The translations under genes and the position numbers were made by a program. DNA of 64,000 nucleotides from Rotaria socialis (Eukaryota; Rotifera; Eurotatoria; Philodinida; Philodinidae), in assembly GCA_905331475.1 (NCBI GenBank), contig CAJNYU010002055.1, positions 124,001 through 188,000 on the forward strand, given 5' to 3'. Positions 49,801 through 61,031 of this stretch are shown here, piece by piece; within the stretch, counting starts at the first letter, position 1, and each line of letters opens with the position of its first letter. The notes beneath the pieces were generated by a model. That model did no database searches and was not told the origin of the DNA. It saw nothing but the letters and a program-made list of their open reading frames with translations.

Positions 49801-50717
49801 CTTTGTTCGAATTAAGAGAGAGAGAGAGAGAGAGAAATATAACAATCAAGGCTAAAAAAAGAAGAAAGAAAAAGAAAATAAACACAGTCCGTCATCTTCA
49901 TCATCATCTTTGCTTGTTGTAATAGTTCTAGAAGAAAGATTTTCGAATGTAATTGACAAAAAAAAAAAGAAAGAAAACTAGAGAAAAAAGACGAGCAAAT
50001 GAAAATAGGGCGATGTGTAGCTGACTGATTTCTTTGATTATATCATCCACAGTCACTTCGTTCTGGTAATGATTATTTTTCATCGACGACGACAACAAGA
50101 TAGAACAAACTGATGGTGAACAACGATGAAAGCCCAGCAAAAGAAGAGGATCTAACTATATAGCTATTCTCAAGTGGCGAAGCCCGCTCTGTCTTTTTGA
50201 TTTTTCTTTTTTCCTCCTACATGTTCATGTACGAGTGTATTTAAAACCATTTTTTCATTCTAACAAATCTTCTATTCTCATTCTCGCCTCATATTTTTTT
50301 GTCACATGAATTGACACAATGAATAACGGAAATCATAGCAGCAGCACATTAGTTTCACTTGGCAATATCACAACTCAAGATCTTCTTAGTAAAGCAAAGG
50401 TATGCTTGATACTTATATCTTCATTAGTCTTATTTATGTTGGCATCAAATATATGTTAAACGATGAGATTAGAATAATTTTAAATAATGCAAGTCGTGCG
50501 TAGAGTGATTATTCTTATCAGAATCAGTATACGAAGAGTCGTTTGTCGATGCCTGATTTCTTTTCCACACCGTTGGTAATAAAAACAATAGAAAATGCAC
50601 AAAAAAGAGGAGGCCAATATATAACGAACTGCTGTTAGTGTGTATATGTATGCATGTACACAAACACGTAGCAGAGTAAACGAGAAAGCGAGTAGGGGGG
50701 GGGGGGGNNNNNNNNNN

Positions 50718-50771
<54 letters not shown>

Positions 50772-53700
50772 GAAAAAGGAGACCAATTTAATTGAAGGAT
50801 TGATTACACCAGCATAACAACATTCTTTCGCGTTCTATCAACACAATTCTCACCAAAGTACAACAAAGCTAGAGTAACAATTGTATTGCAGACAAGTAGC
50901 ACACACACACAGTAGTAGTACGTTTAGTATATACCTATCATCATTATTAATAATCATTGTTTTTCTTCTATATATATGAACAACAAGTAAACTCATTCAA
51001 AGACTAAAATCACTACATAGAAGAAGTAGAAATTTCAAAAGAGAACAGACCGTTTTTCTCTTTTCTGTTTTGTCAAATAATTCTTTCTATTAAAATTAAC
51101 TTGAAAGAATTTTATCGTGATTGATAACCTTTAACCGTCGGCGATGGTCAATTGTCGAGACGATAGTAGTGGTCGGTCGATGTATAAAATAAAAAATTCT
51201 TTTTTTTTTTCAATTCATACAAAGAAAGAAAGAGATGAAAGTGCAATTTACGCTATTGACAACGAACTCATTCTCATAAGCGTTCTTTTGTTTCCCTGAC
51301 CCTTCAGTGAAGTCCAACCATCCATCATTGTATCGTTCAATTCTGCACGATGAACGCCACTGCTCGTTCTTTCAGTCACTAACATCATCATTGTCCATCT
51401 TATGGGTTTCTCTTTCTTCTTTTCTCTTGCTCTACATCTTTCTCTCTTTTTCTCTCTATTGTCGTTGCCGTCGTCTTCTCGGCTCGTTTGACTCTTCGAT
51501 TCTAAAATTTCATAGGACGATGTGCTGTCGATAGTAGAAGTATATAGGCAAGAGAGCAATAAGTAGTGTATGTGCGAACGAGAGAGAATTTCAAACTTTT
51601 TCTCTTCTCCGTTCAAGAGAGAGAGCGAGAGAGAGAGCGAGCGAGCGAGTGAGCTAGAGGAAGAATAAGAAAAAGAGAGAAAGAGAAGATAGATTTCGTT
51701 CTTCTCTATCCATCCCGCTCACTTGTTCGCACGAATGTACACATATACCGAAGCGCACAGTGCACATGCGATATATATATAGATTCAGTCGTCACAATAA
51801 TTGATTTGTGCTCTATATATATATATATACACAAATAATCGATATCATGGCCACCTATATACTTTTGGATCCTAACGAAATTGTTCAACAACAACAAGCT
51901 ATGGCCGCAGTTGCTGCAGCCGCCGCTAATAATAATAATACGAATAATAATAATAATAATCTTATAAATAATACGATTCATAATTCGAATATTCCTCAAA
52001 ACAAAAATTCGTCGTCAAATGATGTAAGTTAAGATTGAACATTATTTTCGATTCCGTTTTTTTTCGTCATCTTTAGTTTTTTTTTATTATTTACTGACTG
52101 ATTGAAATGACTTTTATCTTCACCGTATGTGTGCGTGCGTGTGTGTGTGCGTATGTATATGCATACACTCATCATATGTCTATTTGGCTAACCTTCGCCT
52201 AGTGACATATACAATACCCATAGTGATTGAACCCTTTTATTCTCTTCTTCTTCATCTTTCTTTATTTTGTTTTAATCCTTATCATCACCATAATCAACAT
52301 TTTTGTTTATATCGATTGAACTCTTCTAACTACCAATAATAGTGAGGTGGACAATCATTTCTTTTCTCGGATTTTTTGTTTATAAAGGTCAAATACTACC
52401 GAAAAAATTTGAATATAAAATAAGAATGGAAAAGAAAACGACTTCGATCGTATAATTAAATGAATATAAGGAGAAGAGAGAGCCAATAACTATTCGTTGT
52501 TATTGACGATTGATCGATAGTACTAGTATTGAGAAAAATCTTGATTCAGTTATTGTCGTCTTTCCTCCCTAATTAAACACAAAATGATAATGCCCTAAAG
52601 CATTAATAGCGACATTTATTTCTCTACATTTCGATCGTTCGTACAAACTGGTGCTATTACTACTTTGACATCGTGCTAGAATAGACTATGTTTTTTGCTT
52701 CCGCGATTTTTGCATATGTTGATGACGTCGACGACGACGAAGGCGACAAGGTTCATTACATCGATAATGTAACAGATTGATTGTTGGCGAGCGGATGACA
52801 AAAAACGAGTCGTCTTTTTTGAAATACCTTCTATACGTTTTTTTATGCCTATATTAAGTAACACAGCGAGAAAAGAGAAGATGATGAAGAGACACCTACA
52901 TGTGAGATCCGTAAATCCTCAAGTAAATAGCGTATGTGTGTAGGAGCAATCATCCATTCTTTTCTTTTCATTAAATATTACGTACTTCCTTCTTAAGATG
53001 GTGACACGAACTAAAAAAATCTTTGTCGGTGGACTTTCAGCCAATACAACTGTTGAAGATGTAAAAAAATACTTCGAACAATATGGAAAAGTAAATAAAA
53101 ATGAAAGAGCTTAATTGGGAAGAAAAAAAATGTAATCTTGTTTTATTTCCTCAGGTAGAAGATGCAATGCTAATGATTGATAAACAAACTGCACGTCATC
53201 GAGGTATGATTTTTTGTGTTTTACTATCATTCAAGTTTTTTTACTAAACCCTTTTTTTTTTATAACTAAATCAGGTTTTGGTTTTGTCACTTGGGAATCT
53301 GAAGATGTTGTTGATAAAGTGTGTGCCATTCATTTTCATGAAATTAACAACAAAATGGTAAATATTTAATTAAAAAAAAAGAAATATATCTACATATCTA
53401 TATTTGTTTTTCTAAAGGTGGAATGTAAAAAAGCTCAACCAAAAGAAGTTATGTATGCTCAACAAATGGCTAAAGGCAAAGCAGCATTACAGCGTGGTGC
53501 CTATGGTGATATACTCAGTAAATAATTTTTTTGATCGATCTTTATTTTAAAGATCTATGCCTCTGTTTATTTTTTACCTTCAGGTGCTTATGTTTATGGT
53601 CTTAATCGAAGTATTCCGACAACATATGCTACACCTATATATCCATTTTCGCCAGGTATGCACAAAGATGAAAAAATTAATTTGCATACAAAAGAAAATC

Positions 53701-54881
53701 TTTTCAGCAATATCAACGAGTTATTCATATTAATAAATAAAGAGAAGAAATATAAATTATTTGTATGTGTTATTATCCATTCGTAGATTTTGAGTTTGAA
53801 GTAAGATAGGATAGAATATATATATATATATAAATATAAAATAAATAATTGTAGTTCGTAATATGTTAGGTATATATATATATGTACATATATATATATG
53901 TATATATTTGCTCGTTATTCTAAATATTCTCTCGTAGATGAGAGTAGTTTCTATGTGTGATTTATTTTTTGTGTTCGCACTTTTGTAGATGGAATGTATC
54001 TTTAACTGATGGATGAGGAGTATGCGTTAAAAACAAAAGAGAAAAAAACGAAAGTGAAATTTTTTAGTTGTTATTATTATTATTATTCATTCTTGTATAT
54101 TAATTATCTAATTAGTCGATCAGCTGTCGATATTGCCTTATAGTTCACAACAACACGGGCAACGAATGCAGCAGCATCTAACATATTTTGGTTAGAGAAA
54201 ATTTCTTTTCTTCAATTAGAAGCATGTCCGCATGACTTCTGATTTTTTCTGGTCCGTATATAAAAGCTAATCATTTCCAAAGTTCCTTTCTTTTCTTTAC
54301 TCCGTATTAGTTATTATAGACCTAGTAATCTAACGAAAGTCAGCTTTATTTATTCATTTATTATTCCCATCGATTTTGTTGTATTTGCATGAGATATAGA
54401 ATAAAACATGGCGTTTATTTACTTGAGAGAAAAAACACGAGTTAATGAAATAAAGTTTTATTTGAATAGGTTTACCATCAGCACAAATAAGTTATATTCC
54501 AGCTGCTGTTGGACTTCAAACACCAACATTAACACCAGCTGGTGACCAACGCTATTTTGAGTATCCATTAACACCACAACCTATGCCGGGTGGAGGTGGT
54601 CAACTTCATCGTGATTCATTATTACAAAGAAGTAGAATTTTTACTTAAAAATAAATTCAAAATAAATTAATTGAATGTCTCATTCTCTAGGTGGAAATGG
54701 ACTCGACTTTTTTCAAGCAGATCCTCTAGCTGCACAATATTTACAGCCAACAAGTCCAACACCAGGATTGCCTATAGCTGTAAAAAGAAAATATTCTATT
54801 ATATCTAATAACTTATATGCAGTTTGTTTCTAGGCATCACTATTGACATCACCGTATACCAATGGATTTCATGGTCTTTAA
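43883..54881 (+). CDS. MSI: Musashi RNA-binding protein, 14 exons, 416 aa
   Basis: Exons are 43883-44112, 45609-45683, 45748-45788, 46583-46664, 46734-46818, 49474-49515, 52998-53090, 53155-53203, 53275-53357, 53418-53517, 53584-53655, 54470-54631, 54691-54779 and 54834-54881, totalling 1251 bp in phase. Residues 1-76 are Pro/Tyr/His/Ser-rich, then an acidic stretch. RRM1 runs from MFIGGLSW (about 104-111, RNP2) to RGFGFITF (143-150, RNP1). The linker is [17 protein letters not shown]2 runs from [19 protein letters not shown] (from 193) to RGFGFVTW (232-239) and [20 protein letters not shown]. The C-terminus is Ala/Pro/Gln-rich and ends NGFHGL. Musashi/Rbp6 proteins bind UAG-containing 3' UTRs and control translation in neural and germline precursors. 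Intron 5 (46819-49473) holds two antisense genes; intron 6 holds two candidate alternative first exons and a sequence gap. Confidence 0.96.
45001..45022. repeat. (AT)n microsatellite in Musashi intron 1
   Basis: A run of about 11 AT units follows a short CACACCCACACCCAC stretch. Confidence 0.8.
46835..47326 (-). CDS. Intronless two-span membrane protein nested in Musashi intron 5, 163 aa
   Basis: An uninterrupted ATG-started frame has two strong hydrophobic segments (about residues 30-50, [17 protein letters not shown], and about 70-90, [18 protein letters not shown]). A basic stop-transfer (KLIKKLRLK) and a long polar Ser/Thr/Gln-rich tail of about 65 residues follow. It lies entirely inside intron 5 of Musashi on the opposite strand. 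Layout (two spans, basic patch, polar tail) and size resemble the neighbouring frame at 48174-48572. No known family is recognised. Length, ATG and absence of stops in an AT-rich background support a real gene. Confidence 0.6.
   Translation of the reverse strand: MPKLSTLPCKEDYLFDNEVSIRNEYMRFACMFYSFMLFAFVTTIFLFLSAYNSYYNESESIQRRFIPYSALGTISLALFFVFFIGSLAYTSKLIKKLRLKQTFNQTKPLTCSMGNLNQTTTEQKSIESFTMNADKSHYTSTKDLVQQKFQTLNTSYHACQTDV
48174..48572 (-). CDS. Second intronless two-span membrane protein nested in Musashi intron 5, 132 aa
   Basis: An ATG-started frame has hydrophobic segments at about residues 16-34 ([18 protein letters not shown]) and 49-71 ([20 protein letters not shown]). A basic patch (YFRLKNRQQ) and a polar tail ending in repeated Thr/Ser/Asn follow. 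It has the same topology and orientation as the gene at 46835-47326, 850 bp away, suggesting a pair of diverged duplicates. The short stretch between spans is Asn/Gln-rich. The function is unknown. Confidence 0.55.
   Translation of the reverse strand: MVRETKITLRTKHINCIYCVALSFFILAIVLFVLSSEQSTTLNNQQNRIPVIISALIILLLSIIIFIWMTYYAIGYFRLKNRQQLSYVQNQMNKNSSEIRTTTSAIIFDNAAFTMDDPIVTNSSTNNQTSAW
49818..49838. repeat. (GA)n microsatellite in Musashi intron 6
   Basis: A run of about 10 GA units. Confidence 0.75.
50319..50399 (+). CDS. Candidate alternative first coding exon A of Musashi
   Basis: An ATG begins an 81-bp open stretch reading [20 protein letters not shown] and ending DLLSKAK, followed directly by GTATGC, a good donor. 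It ends in phase 0. Exon 7 (52998) starts in phase 0 with ATG GTG, so splicing would give a short isoform with a 27-residue N-terminus and only RRM2. It lies in the 3.5-kb intron 6, where an internal promoter is plausible. The evidence is the ATG, phase and donor only. Confidence 0.45.
50695..50769. other. G13 - N10 - C52 homopolymer and assembly gap
   Basis: Thirteen G, ten N (50708-50717) and 52 C follow one another. The switch from G to C across the gap is symmetric, as expected if reads from opposite strands failed in a long G or C tract. The true length and content are unknown. Confidence 0.9.
51614..51652. repeat. GA/CGAG-rich low-complexity tract
   Basis: GAGAGAGAGCGAGAGAGAGC is followed by GAGCGAGCGAG, just upstream of candidate exon B. 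It could be promoter-proximal purine-rich DNA. Confidence 0.7.
51847..52023 (+). CDS. Candidate alternative first coding exon B of Musashi
   Basis: An ATG starts a 177-bp open stretch (59 codons) reading [19 protein letters not shown], then a poly-Ala run and poly-Asn runs, ending SSSND just before GTAAGT, a consensus donor. The end phase is 0 and fits exon 7 at 52998, giving an RRM2-only isoform with a low-complexity head. The A/N/Q-rich composition parallels the disordered regions of Musashi relatives. TATA-like repeats and a GA-rich tract lie upstream. It is the stronger of the two alternative-start candidates. Confidence 0.6.
53814..53907. repeat. (TA)n / TATATG microsatellite in Musashi intron 11
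   Basis: Runs of TATATATA at about 53818-53832 and 53870-53907 are interspersed with TATGTACATA. Confidence 0.7.
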
Positions 54882-57800
54882 AATGTTCTTTCTTTCGTTT
54901 CAATCGGTAATGATGAACATAAAAAAATTATTTTTCAACAAATAATTACTAACTATTTAGACATCATCAAGTCGAATGTACATTACTTTCGTTTTCTTTT
55001 TTTTTTTGTTTTTTTTTGTTCCTTTATGCATGCCTGCTATTCTCTAATCCCACCGTTTTCGTGATCATCAATTTCATCTTCTATATTCTCTCTTGTATGC
55101 GTATGTGTTTTCTCTATGTGTATTATCATCTGATTACAGTGCAAAGCCCTGTTTAAATTCACTTCTGGAAAAGAAACAAAGATGAATATTTTATTCAATA
55201 TACGAACATTAGAAAAGCAAAAAGAAACATTCAATTTTTTTTCATTTGTCTTCGTTATCATCGAATATGTTTATTGTCTTTTTTTTGGCGTGTTAAAATA
55301 TGTTTTTTTTTCTACATTCCTTTGCGTGTCATTTGTCTTCCTTCATTTACATCACACTGCTTTTGAAAAACTATACAATTACATATTATTTTTTATCTGT
55401 TTGCGCCCTTTTGTTTCTCTCTCTCTTGTTTTCATTAATAAACATCTTCGTCGGCGACATGCGCGTTTCTTGTGTTTGTTTCGGACCTTGATTTTGTAAA
55501 TGCTGACTACGCTCTTTTTGAGCACGAGTGTTTGTTTGGTTGGTTTTTCTCTCTTGTATCTCTTTCTCTTTTTTTTTCTATATTTCTTTTCGGTTTTTTT
55601 TGGCGTGTTCCTTTTTTCCAAGATAAAATACGAAAGAAGACAATAAAATTAGAACAATCGATCTTGCGTTGTTCGTACTTTTTTTGTCTCTGCCAATGTT
55701 ACACTGTGTATGATTAGTAACATAGATTAGCAAAGGTAGAGATATACTACAATGGTTAGAAATTAATACGAATAAGTTTATTATAAGAATGGATCAGACA
55801 ATAAAGTTCGTCAAGTATTCTTCGCTTTTTTGTTTGTTTGCCCCTATCTTTATGTTTATGTAATTTCTTGATCTTTTCATTTTGATGATGGCCCTTCTAT
55901 TATTCTATATTTTGTGTTTTTGTTTGTTTTCTCAACCGGTTCGTCTCACTACTTTTCTCCTTTACCTCTGCCTAAAATTGAATTATCTGCAAATAGTGTG
56001 TGATTGCTTCTTCGGCTTTTTTTCTTCTTTTTCGTCGCATTTCTTTTACGTCGCCGTTGTCATTTTCTCTTCTCCGCGCATTGAAGAATAAACGAGATCT
56101 CTGCTTAATCAAGCAGAAGTCAACTGACTTTGCCACAGCTAACTGATTTGTTAAACAAAAATCATTGATGATGTGCTCAATAGATAAAGAATTTCTATGA
56201 GAAAGTGTCTTATTTATCATTTTTTTTTATAAGAGTTCTATTGTCTTTAGAGTGATTTGATAAAATTCGACGTACAAGATAATTTCCAGTTGTTTTTGAC
56301 TTGAAATATTCACAAGTAGTAAAAGTATGATTTAACAAGTGGGTTAAACTGATAATATATATAGCTACGCAAACGTGGGATAGTAAATCGTGATGGTAAT
56401 TTTAACATTTGACGTTATTCATGCTCTATTTTGATTAAAAAAATAACACCGTTTTCATAAATGTAAATGCATAAATATTTTTCACTCATCAAAGTTTAAT
56501 AGTGTTCAATAGAAAATGACAGATAGCGTGAAAAGTTTGGTAGACTTGTTCGTATATAAATTTATTCTAATCTTGAACTAACACTCATGTCATTCGAATC
56601 TATGTATAATATATGAGAAGAGAATTATTTGAACTGAACCTTATGAGTTCAAATATATTGTTGAATAGAGTATTATTGTTTTCAATCAATAGAATCTGAT
56701 CTATCAACAAACAGTTTCTTTCATTCCTTTTTATTGCGGTATATCATAAGAGAGTAGAAATTGAATATGTCATCTATAATAAAATATGCTGTTCAATCAT
56801 ACCTTATCGTAGACAAATATCTATAGGACAGTTCATATTTTATGATGCATCAACAAGTGTTTAGATTAGAATGTTTAACAACATAATTTTCTAATTTAAT
56901 TGATGACTATATATGATAGATAGGACGATCGTCTTATAAAAAAATTTTCAATAAAAGATAATTAAAATGAATTTTATGGTGGTAGAGAGTATCAATATTT
57001 ACAATTCGATCTATGTACACTATCGTTCTAATATATTTGAATTCAATTGAAAATTCTATTATGCATGCTTCTTTTTTGACAAACATATTGAATGTTCAAT
57101 GTAAGTAGAAATATTTTTCATTAATTAATAATACTGCTGTAAGTTTTGCATCACAAATAAGCTTCTATCCTGTTGAATGAAAACAATAGATTAAAATTGA
57201 CCAGTTTTACAAGCAATCTCAACACTTTTGTTTATGAAACTTCATGAACTTTATCTTTTTTCTTAAGAATCGAAATAAGAAGACGAACTGAGCAAATGCA
57301 TTTCATAAGAGATATTAAGAAATCTAATAAATTAAATGTCAGTTTCAGTCGTGCTTATGGTTTTTATTTCAATGAAAGATGCAATAAGTTCAAAGTTTGC
57401 ATTTGACATGAAATTTACATATTGGATTTAGTAAGAGATAGTGTCATCAGTAAGATTTTACTTGTCGTGGTGCGTCACATCTATAACAAAAAAACAACAT
57501 TTTTGAACTTTTGAAATAAAGCATTACTATGTCTGTCTTGCAAAAATAATATAAGTCATTTGAAAATCAAGAATCCTATGCATGGATCGATTCAAAATCT
57601 ATAGTTACTTTAATTGAGTAGTTATCGTGTTTCATACATATCATCAAAATGGTGTATATAAACCTTTATGTCACTCGTCATGAAATGGAGCAACGCAGTT
57701 TATTAGCAATCATTTATATTTCTTGTTTTTCAGTGTACCAACTGCGGCAAAACATAATTACTATTACGTTAGTAGTTCGTTAGAATGTATGAATAGGACT

Positions 57801-58177
57801 ATAGACCTTTCAAATCCAATAGACTATGTGTCTAAAGTTTCAGTCAATCTCAGTGTTAGAGAAAATCTTGAGCTATTCAATTTTGTATCAGGCAGTACTC
57901 TACGCAGCAAGATCGACAAAACGAATCGATACTATCCCTTTTGTTTCTTCTTAAATTTATTATGAATTTGTTGGATCTATGCTTTAATTGTTTTGTACAA
58001 AAAATTGTAAATAATTCGATGATCGTTTACTTAGTTAAGGAAAATCACAATGGAAAAAAAAATAACTTAAAAATAATCCAACAAAAATAAAATGAATCAA
58101 ATGATAATAAAATATCCCTTTTTCTAGTCAATAAAAGATAAAGTTCATATTGCACATCATAGCATTCACAATGAAAA
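54882..58177. other. Musashi 3' UTR candidate region and intergenic DNA
   Basis: T-rich sequence with frames of 60-105 codons follows the Musashi stop. These are low-complexity Phe/Leu/Ser or their Lys/Arg shadows and are not convincing. AATAAA-type signals occur near 55640 and 55800 and could end the Musashi transcript. An 80-codon frame at 57723-57965 follows a good acceptor (TTCTTGTTTTTCAG) but has no recognisable similarity. Confidence 0.35.
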
Positions 58178-60034
58178 TTAAACTGATGATTGTATTGATC
58201 GAGCACTACCCAAAAGTTGTGGATCTTGATCGTTTTTTCGTAAATAAAGGCATAAAAACATCACAAATATAATAATAATAAGAACAGTAATCACAACGGC
58301 TAAAATTGCTGTTAATTTTTTATTTCCGCCGGCTAAACAAAGAAAACATGAAATAAATCCTATGTGATTAAATTTTTATTTACAAGGTGGCATTGGAGGC
58401 TCTTTTTTAACACATTCAACATCTGGAGTAGCTGGAAAAATCGGCTGATAAATGCTCGTAAATTTATCGAACGGGCATTCTTCTGCAGGACAACCATTTA
58501 ACACGTACGCATAAGATGCATTTGAATCTGTCACATTCAAATATTCAACTTTAACAAAATATGATGAATCTGACAACACAAAAAGAAATAATAATAATTT
58601 GTTTTGCTAAATACAAATTATTAAAATTTTACTTTGTTGATAGAGATCAACAAATATAGCAGATGCATACTAAAAATAAAACAGCAAAATTTTGATGCGG
58701 CGATAAAATAAGTCTTTCTGTTTAAATTTTACTTGAGGTTGATGAGGATAATTGATACCAAGAAATGAAAGAATTGCACTGACAGTTGTATCATGCTAAA
58801 TATATACTATGCTGTCAATCAAAAACAAAACAAAATATTTTTATGACATACAGCTGAATAAATCTTGACTTTTTTAAATGGTTTTGCATGCAGTGAACTA
58901 TTCATATTTAACCATACATCTTGTATTACTGGACCTAAATAAATACGACTTTTTTTTTACTTCCGTTGAATATTATTTTAAAAATATCGAACCTCCTCGA
59001 ATTCGTTTTGTATCATTATTTTCGAATAGAAAATGAAATGCACGATCACTGATGTCTGATAAATTTTTTCGAACACCATCGTTGGCCCATGCTGGAGCTT
59101 TATTATAAAGGTGCTGATAGAAGAAAAACAAAATAATCAAGTGACATACATCTATTCAATCATTCTTTCTTATTCTTTACTTCAACAAATATAGTATCAG
59201 CAACTACCCAAGCATCATATACTGTTATATTAGTCATATTTGTCCATAGTTCAAGCTGTTTAAAGAAGTCCTATAGATAAAAAAAAAAGAAAGAAGAGAA
59301 ATATTCAAATAAAAATTGCCGAAAAAATAATTTTACTTGATAATACTGATTAACTTTGTTGACTTCTTCACTTTGGTCAACTTCAACTTCAATTTGATCA
59401 TATCTTGGACAATCACTGACACCAAGTAACTGAAAAAAAAATAATCGTAGCAACTTCTTGTTCTATCGTAATTTGAACTTTTGTTATACAAAGTCAAGAT
59501 TAGTTGGAACCGTATGAACTGGAATTGGTTGTATGGGAACTTTATTATCAGTAGCATTGATTGGATAAAGACCAATAAGATTCGATTGCGCGGACATTAA
59601 TGTTCGATCAAGATCTGTAGAACGAATAGTAATTTCACTTGCAGTATAATTCGAACTAAGTAATGATCCATAACGATTGCGAAGATATGCACCAAGACGA
59701 TGATGTTGTTCAATACCAGTACTGGTTAATTGACCCAAACTAGATTGAATCAATGTTACTTGATATATATGTTATAAGTAATATTTAGAAATAGTATACC
59801 CATTAGGCCAGTCACTTGGTTTTACTGGATCGGTTGGAAATGTTGTTACAGGTGTTCGATCACCATGTCGAAATATCTATAATATTCCCAAGATAATGTA
59901 TTTAACAAAAAACAAATTTCAATTCATTGACTTACTACATGACCAGCTACAAGTTCCATTTGTTGACCATGAACGTCATTTGAAATTTTCAAAAGAATAT
60001 AACTCAAGAAAAATATTATCTTATTGCCCATCAT
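58178..60034 (-). CDS. Membrane-anchored histidine acid phosphatase (ACP2/ACPP type), 11 exons, 417 aa
   Basis: Exons (minus) are 59936-60034, 59800-59876, 59490-59739, 59337-59429, 59181-59270, 58993-59113, 58852-58934, 58733-58795, 58633-58669, 58384-58569 and 58178-58332, totalling 1254 bp in phase. A signal peptide (NKIIFFLSYILLKIS) is followed by the catalytic RHGDRTP (residues 36-42, nucleophilic His37) and later HDTTV (272-276, the proton donor pair). FPTDPVKPSDWPNGLGQLT and GIEQHHRLGAYLRNRYG match the prostatic and lysosomal acid phosphatase family. The last exon supplies one membrane span (about 373-396) and a short cytosolic tail (RKNDQDPQLLGSARS), like lysosomal acid phosphatase, so an endolysosomal phosphomonoesterase is likely. 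The length is close to human ACP2. The first of two adjacent ATGs was taken as the start. Confidence 0.95.
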
Positions 60035-60845
60035 TGGCCGGAAGACAATAAAAAAATCTTGAACAAAATAGTGAAAAGATGAATTAATTTATCAGAATTT
60101 TCATCCTTTTATTCTGATTTTGTATGAAAAATAAAATTACAACTCAAATATTAATACAGAAATACATTTGTCTCATCAAAAATGAGAGAGAGAGGGATGT
60201 AAAAATGATATGATTATAAAAGCTTGCCAATTTGTGTGTCAATAGTATTGCAACATTATTCGATAGAAAAATTCTAGATAGAATATATTATCAAAGCGCT
60301 AGAGTTATTTTCTACTAGTCGTCCAGTCATAGATGAGTAAGCATATAAAACAAACAAAGAGTCTAAGTTAATTTTGATACCAACGTAAGTGTGCATCTTA
60401 CATAATAAATATTTCATTACATAGATTTTTCGAAGAATGCATTAGCAAAAACCTTAACAGCAGAACATTTTCAAACATGATGAATATCTATCATTCATTA
60501 TAATTAGCTGCATATTATAGACTTTAGCTGACAAGCACATGATAAGCTTCTACCAGCAAATTTTCAAATTATCTATTCACAAGAACATCGTCGTAGTTTA
60601 AAAAATGGCTGTTTTTGTTTTCTCTTCAAGGCAACGGACTTGTTAAACGTGCTCACACGATTCAAAAAGTTTTCGAAATTTCTTTACGTGAAATTAGTCC
60701 ACGAGAAAAACATCTTATTCTACAAATAATCGTATAAAACTCAAATAGTTACTTGAAACTATTCGTCCTCTACGAGTATTTTATCATCTTTGTATAAAAA
60801 AACAGATGTTTTGTATTACAGAAGAAAAATATGTTTGCTATTGAG
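60035..60845. other. Intergenic DNA with possible gene relic
   Basis: A GAGAGAGAG run lies near 60185. From about 60600 the sequence reads in short coding-like pieces (GLVKRAHTIQKVFEISLR, then LLETIRPLRVFYHLC, then FCITEEKYVCY) separated by stops, and it continues beyond the MITE at 60846. This looks like the relic of a gene, but I could not assign a family. Confidence 0.3.
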
Positions 60846-61023
60846 CAGTAGTGTCAAACTTGAATTCAGTTGAAAATAGAAAATTTCAGCTTTCAACTTT
60901 CAACTTTCAACTCATAGCGATATATGTATGAGTCACGATTCTTCAAAATGCTATTGACTTAAAAGTTGAAAATTGAAATTTTCAATTTTTAATTGGATTC
61001 AAGTTTCAAGTTTGACATATATG
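60846..61023. mobile_element. hAT-type MITE (copy 2) with perfect 8-bp duplication
   Basis: It starts CAGTAGTGTCAAACTTG and ends CAAGTTTGACATATATG, the inverted orientation of copy 1 at 34196-34346. It is bordered by CTATTGAG on both sides (60838-60845 and 61024-61031), a perfect 8-bp target duplication. The interior has repeated TTTCAACTTTCAAC units. Confidence 0.88.
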
Positions 61024-61031
61024 CTATTGAG

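Noticed and set aside
51248-51616. 122-codon minus-strand frame rich in Glu/Lys/Arg
   Set aside because: It is the complement of a CT-rich low-complexity tract in the Musashi intron and has no family resemblance.
55037-56220. Several 63-105-codon frames downstream of Musashi
   Set aside because: They are low-complexity Phe/Ser/Leu or Lys/Arg frames that are strand shadows of T-rich sequence, most likely 3' UTR or intergenic DNA.
57723-57965. 80-codon frame after a good acceptor
   Set aside because: It has no upstream exon, ATG or similarity that I recognise, so it was not called.
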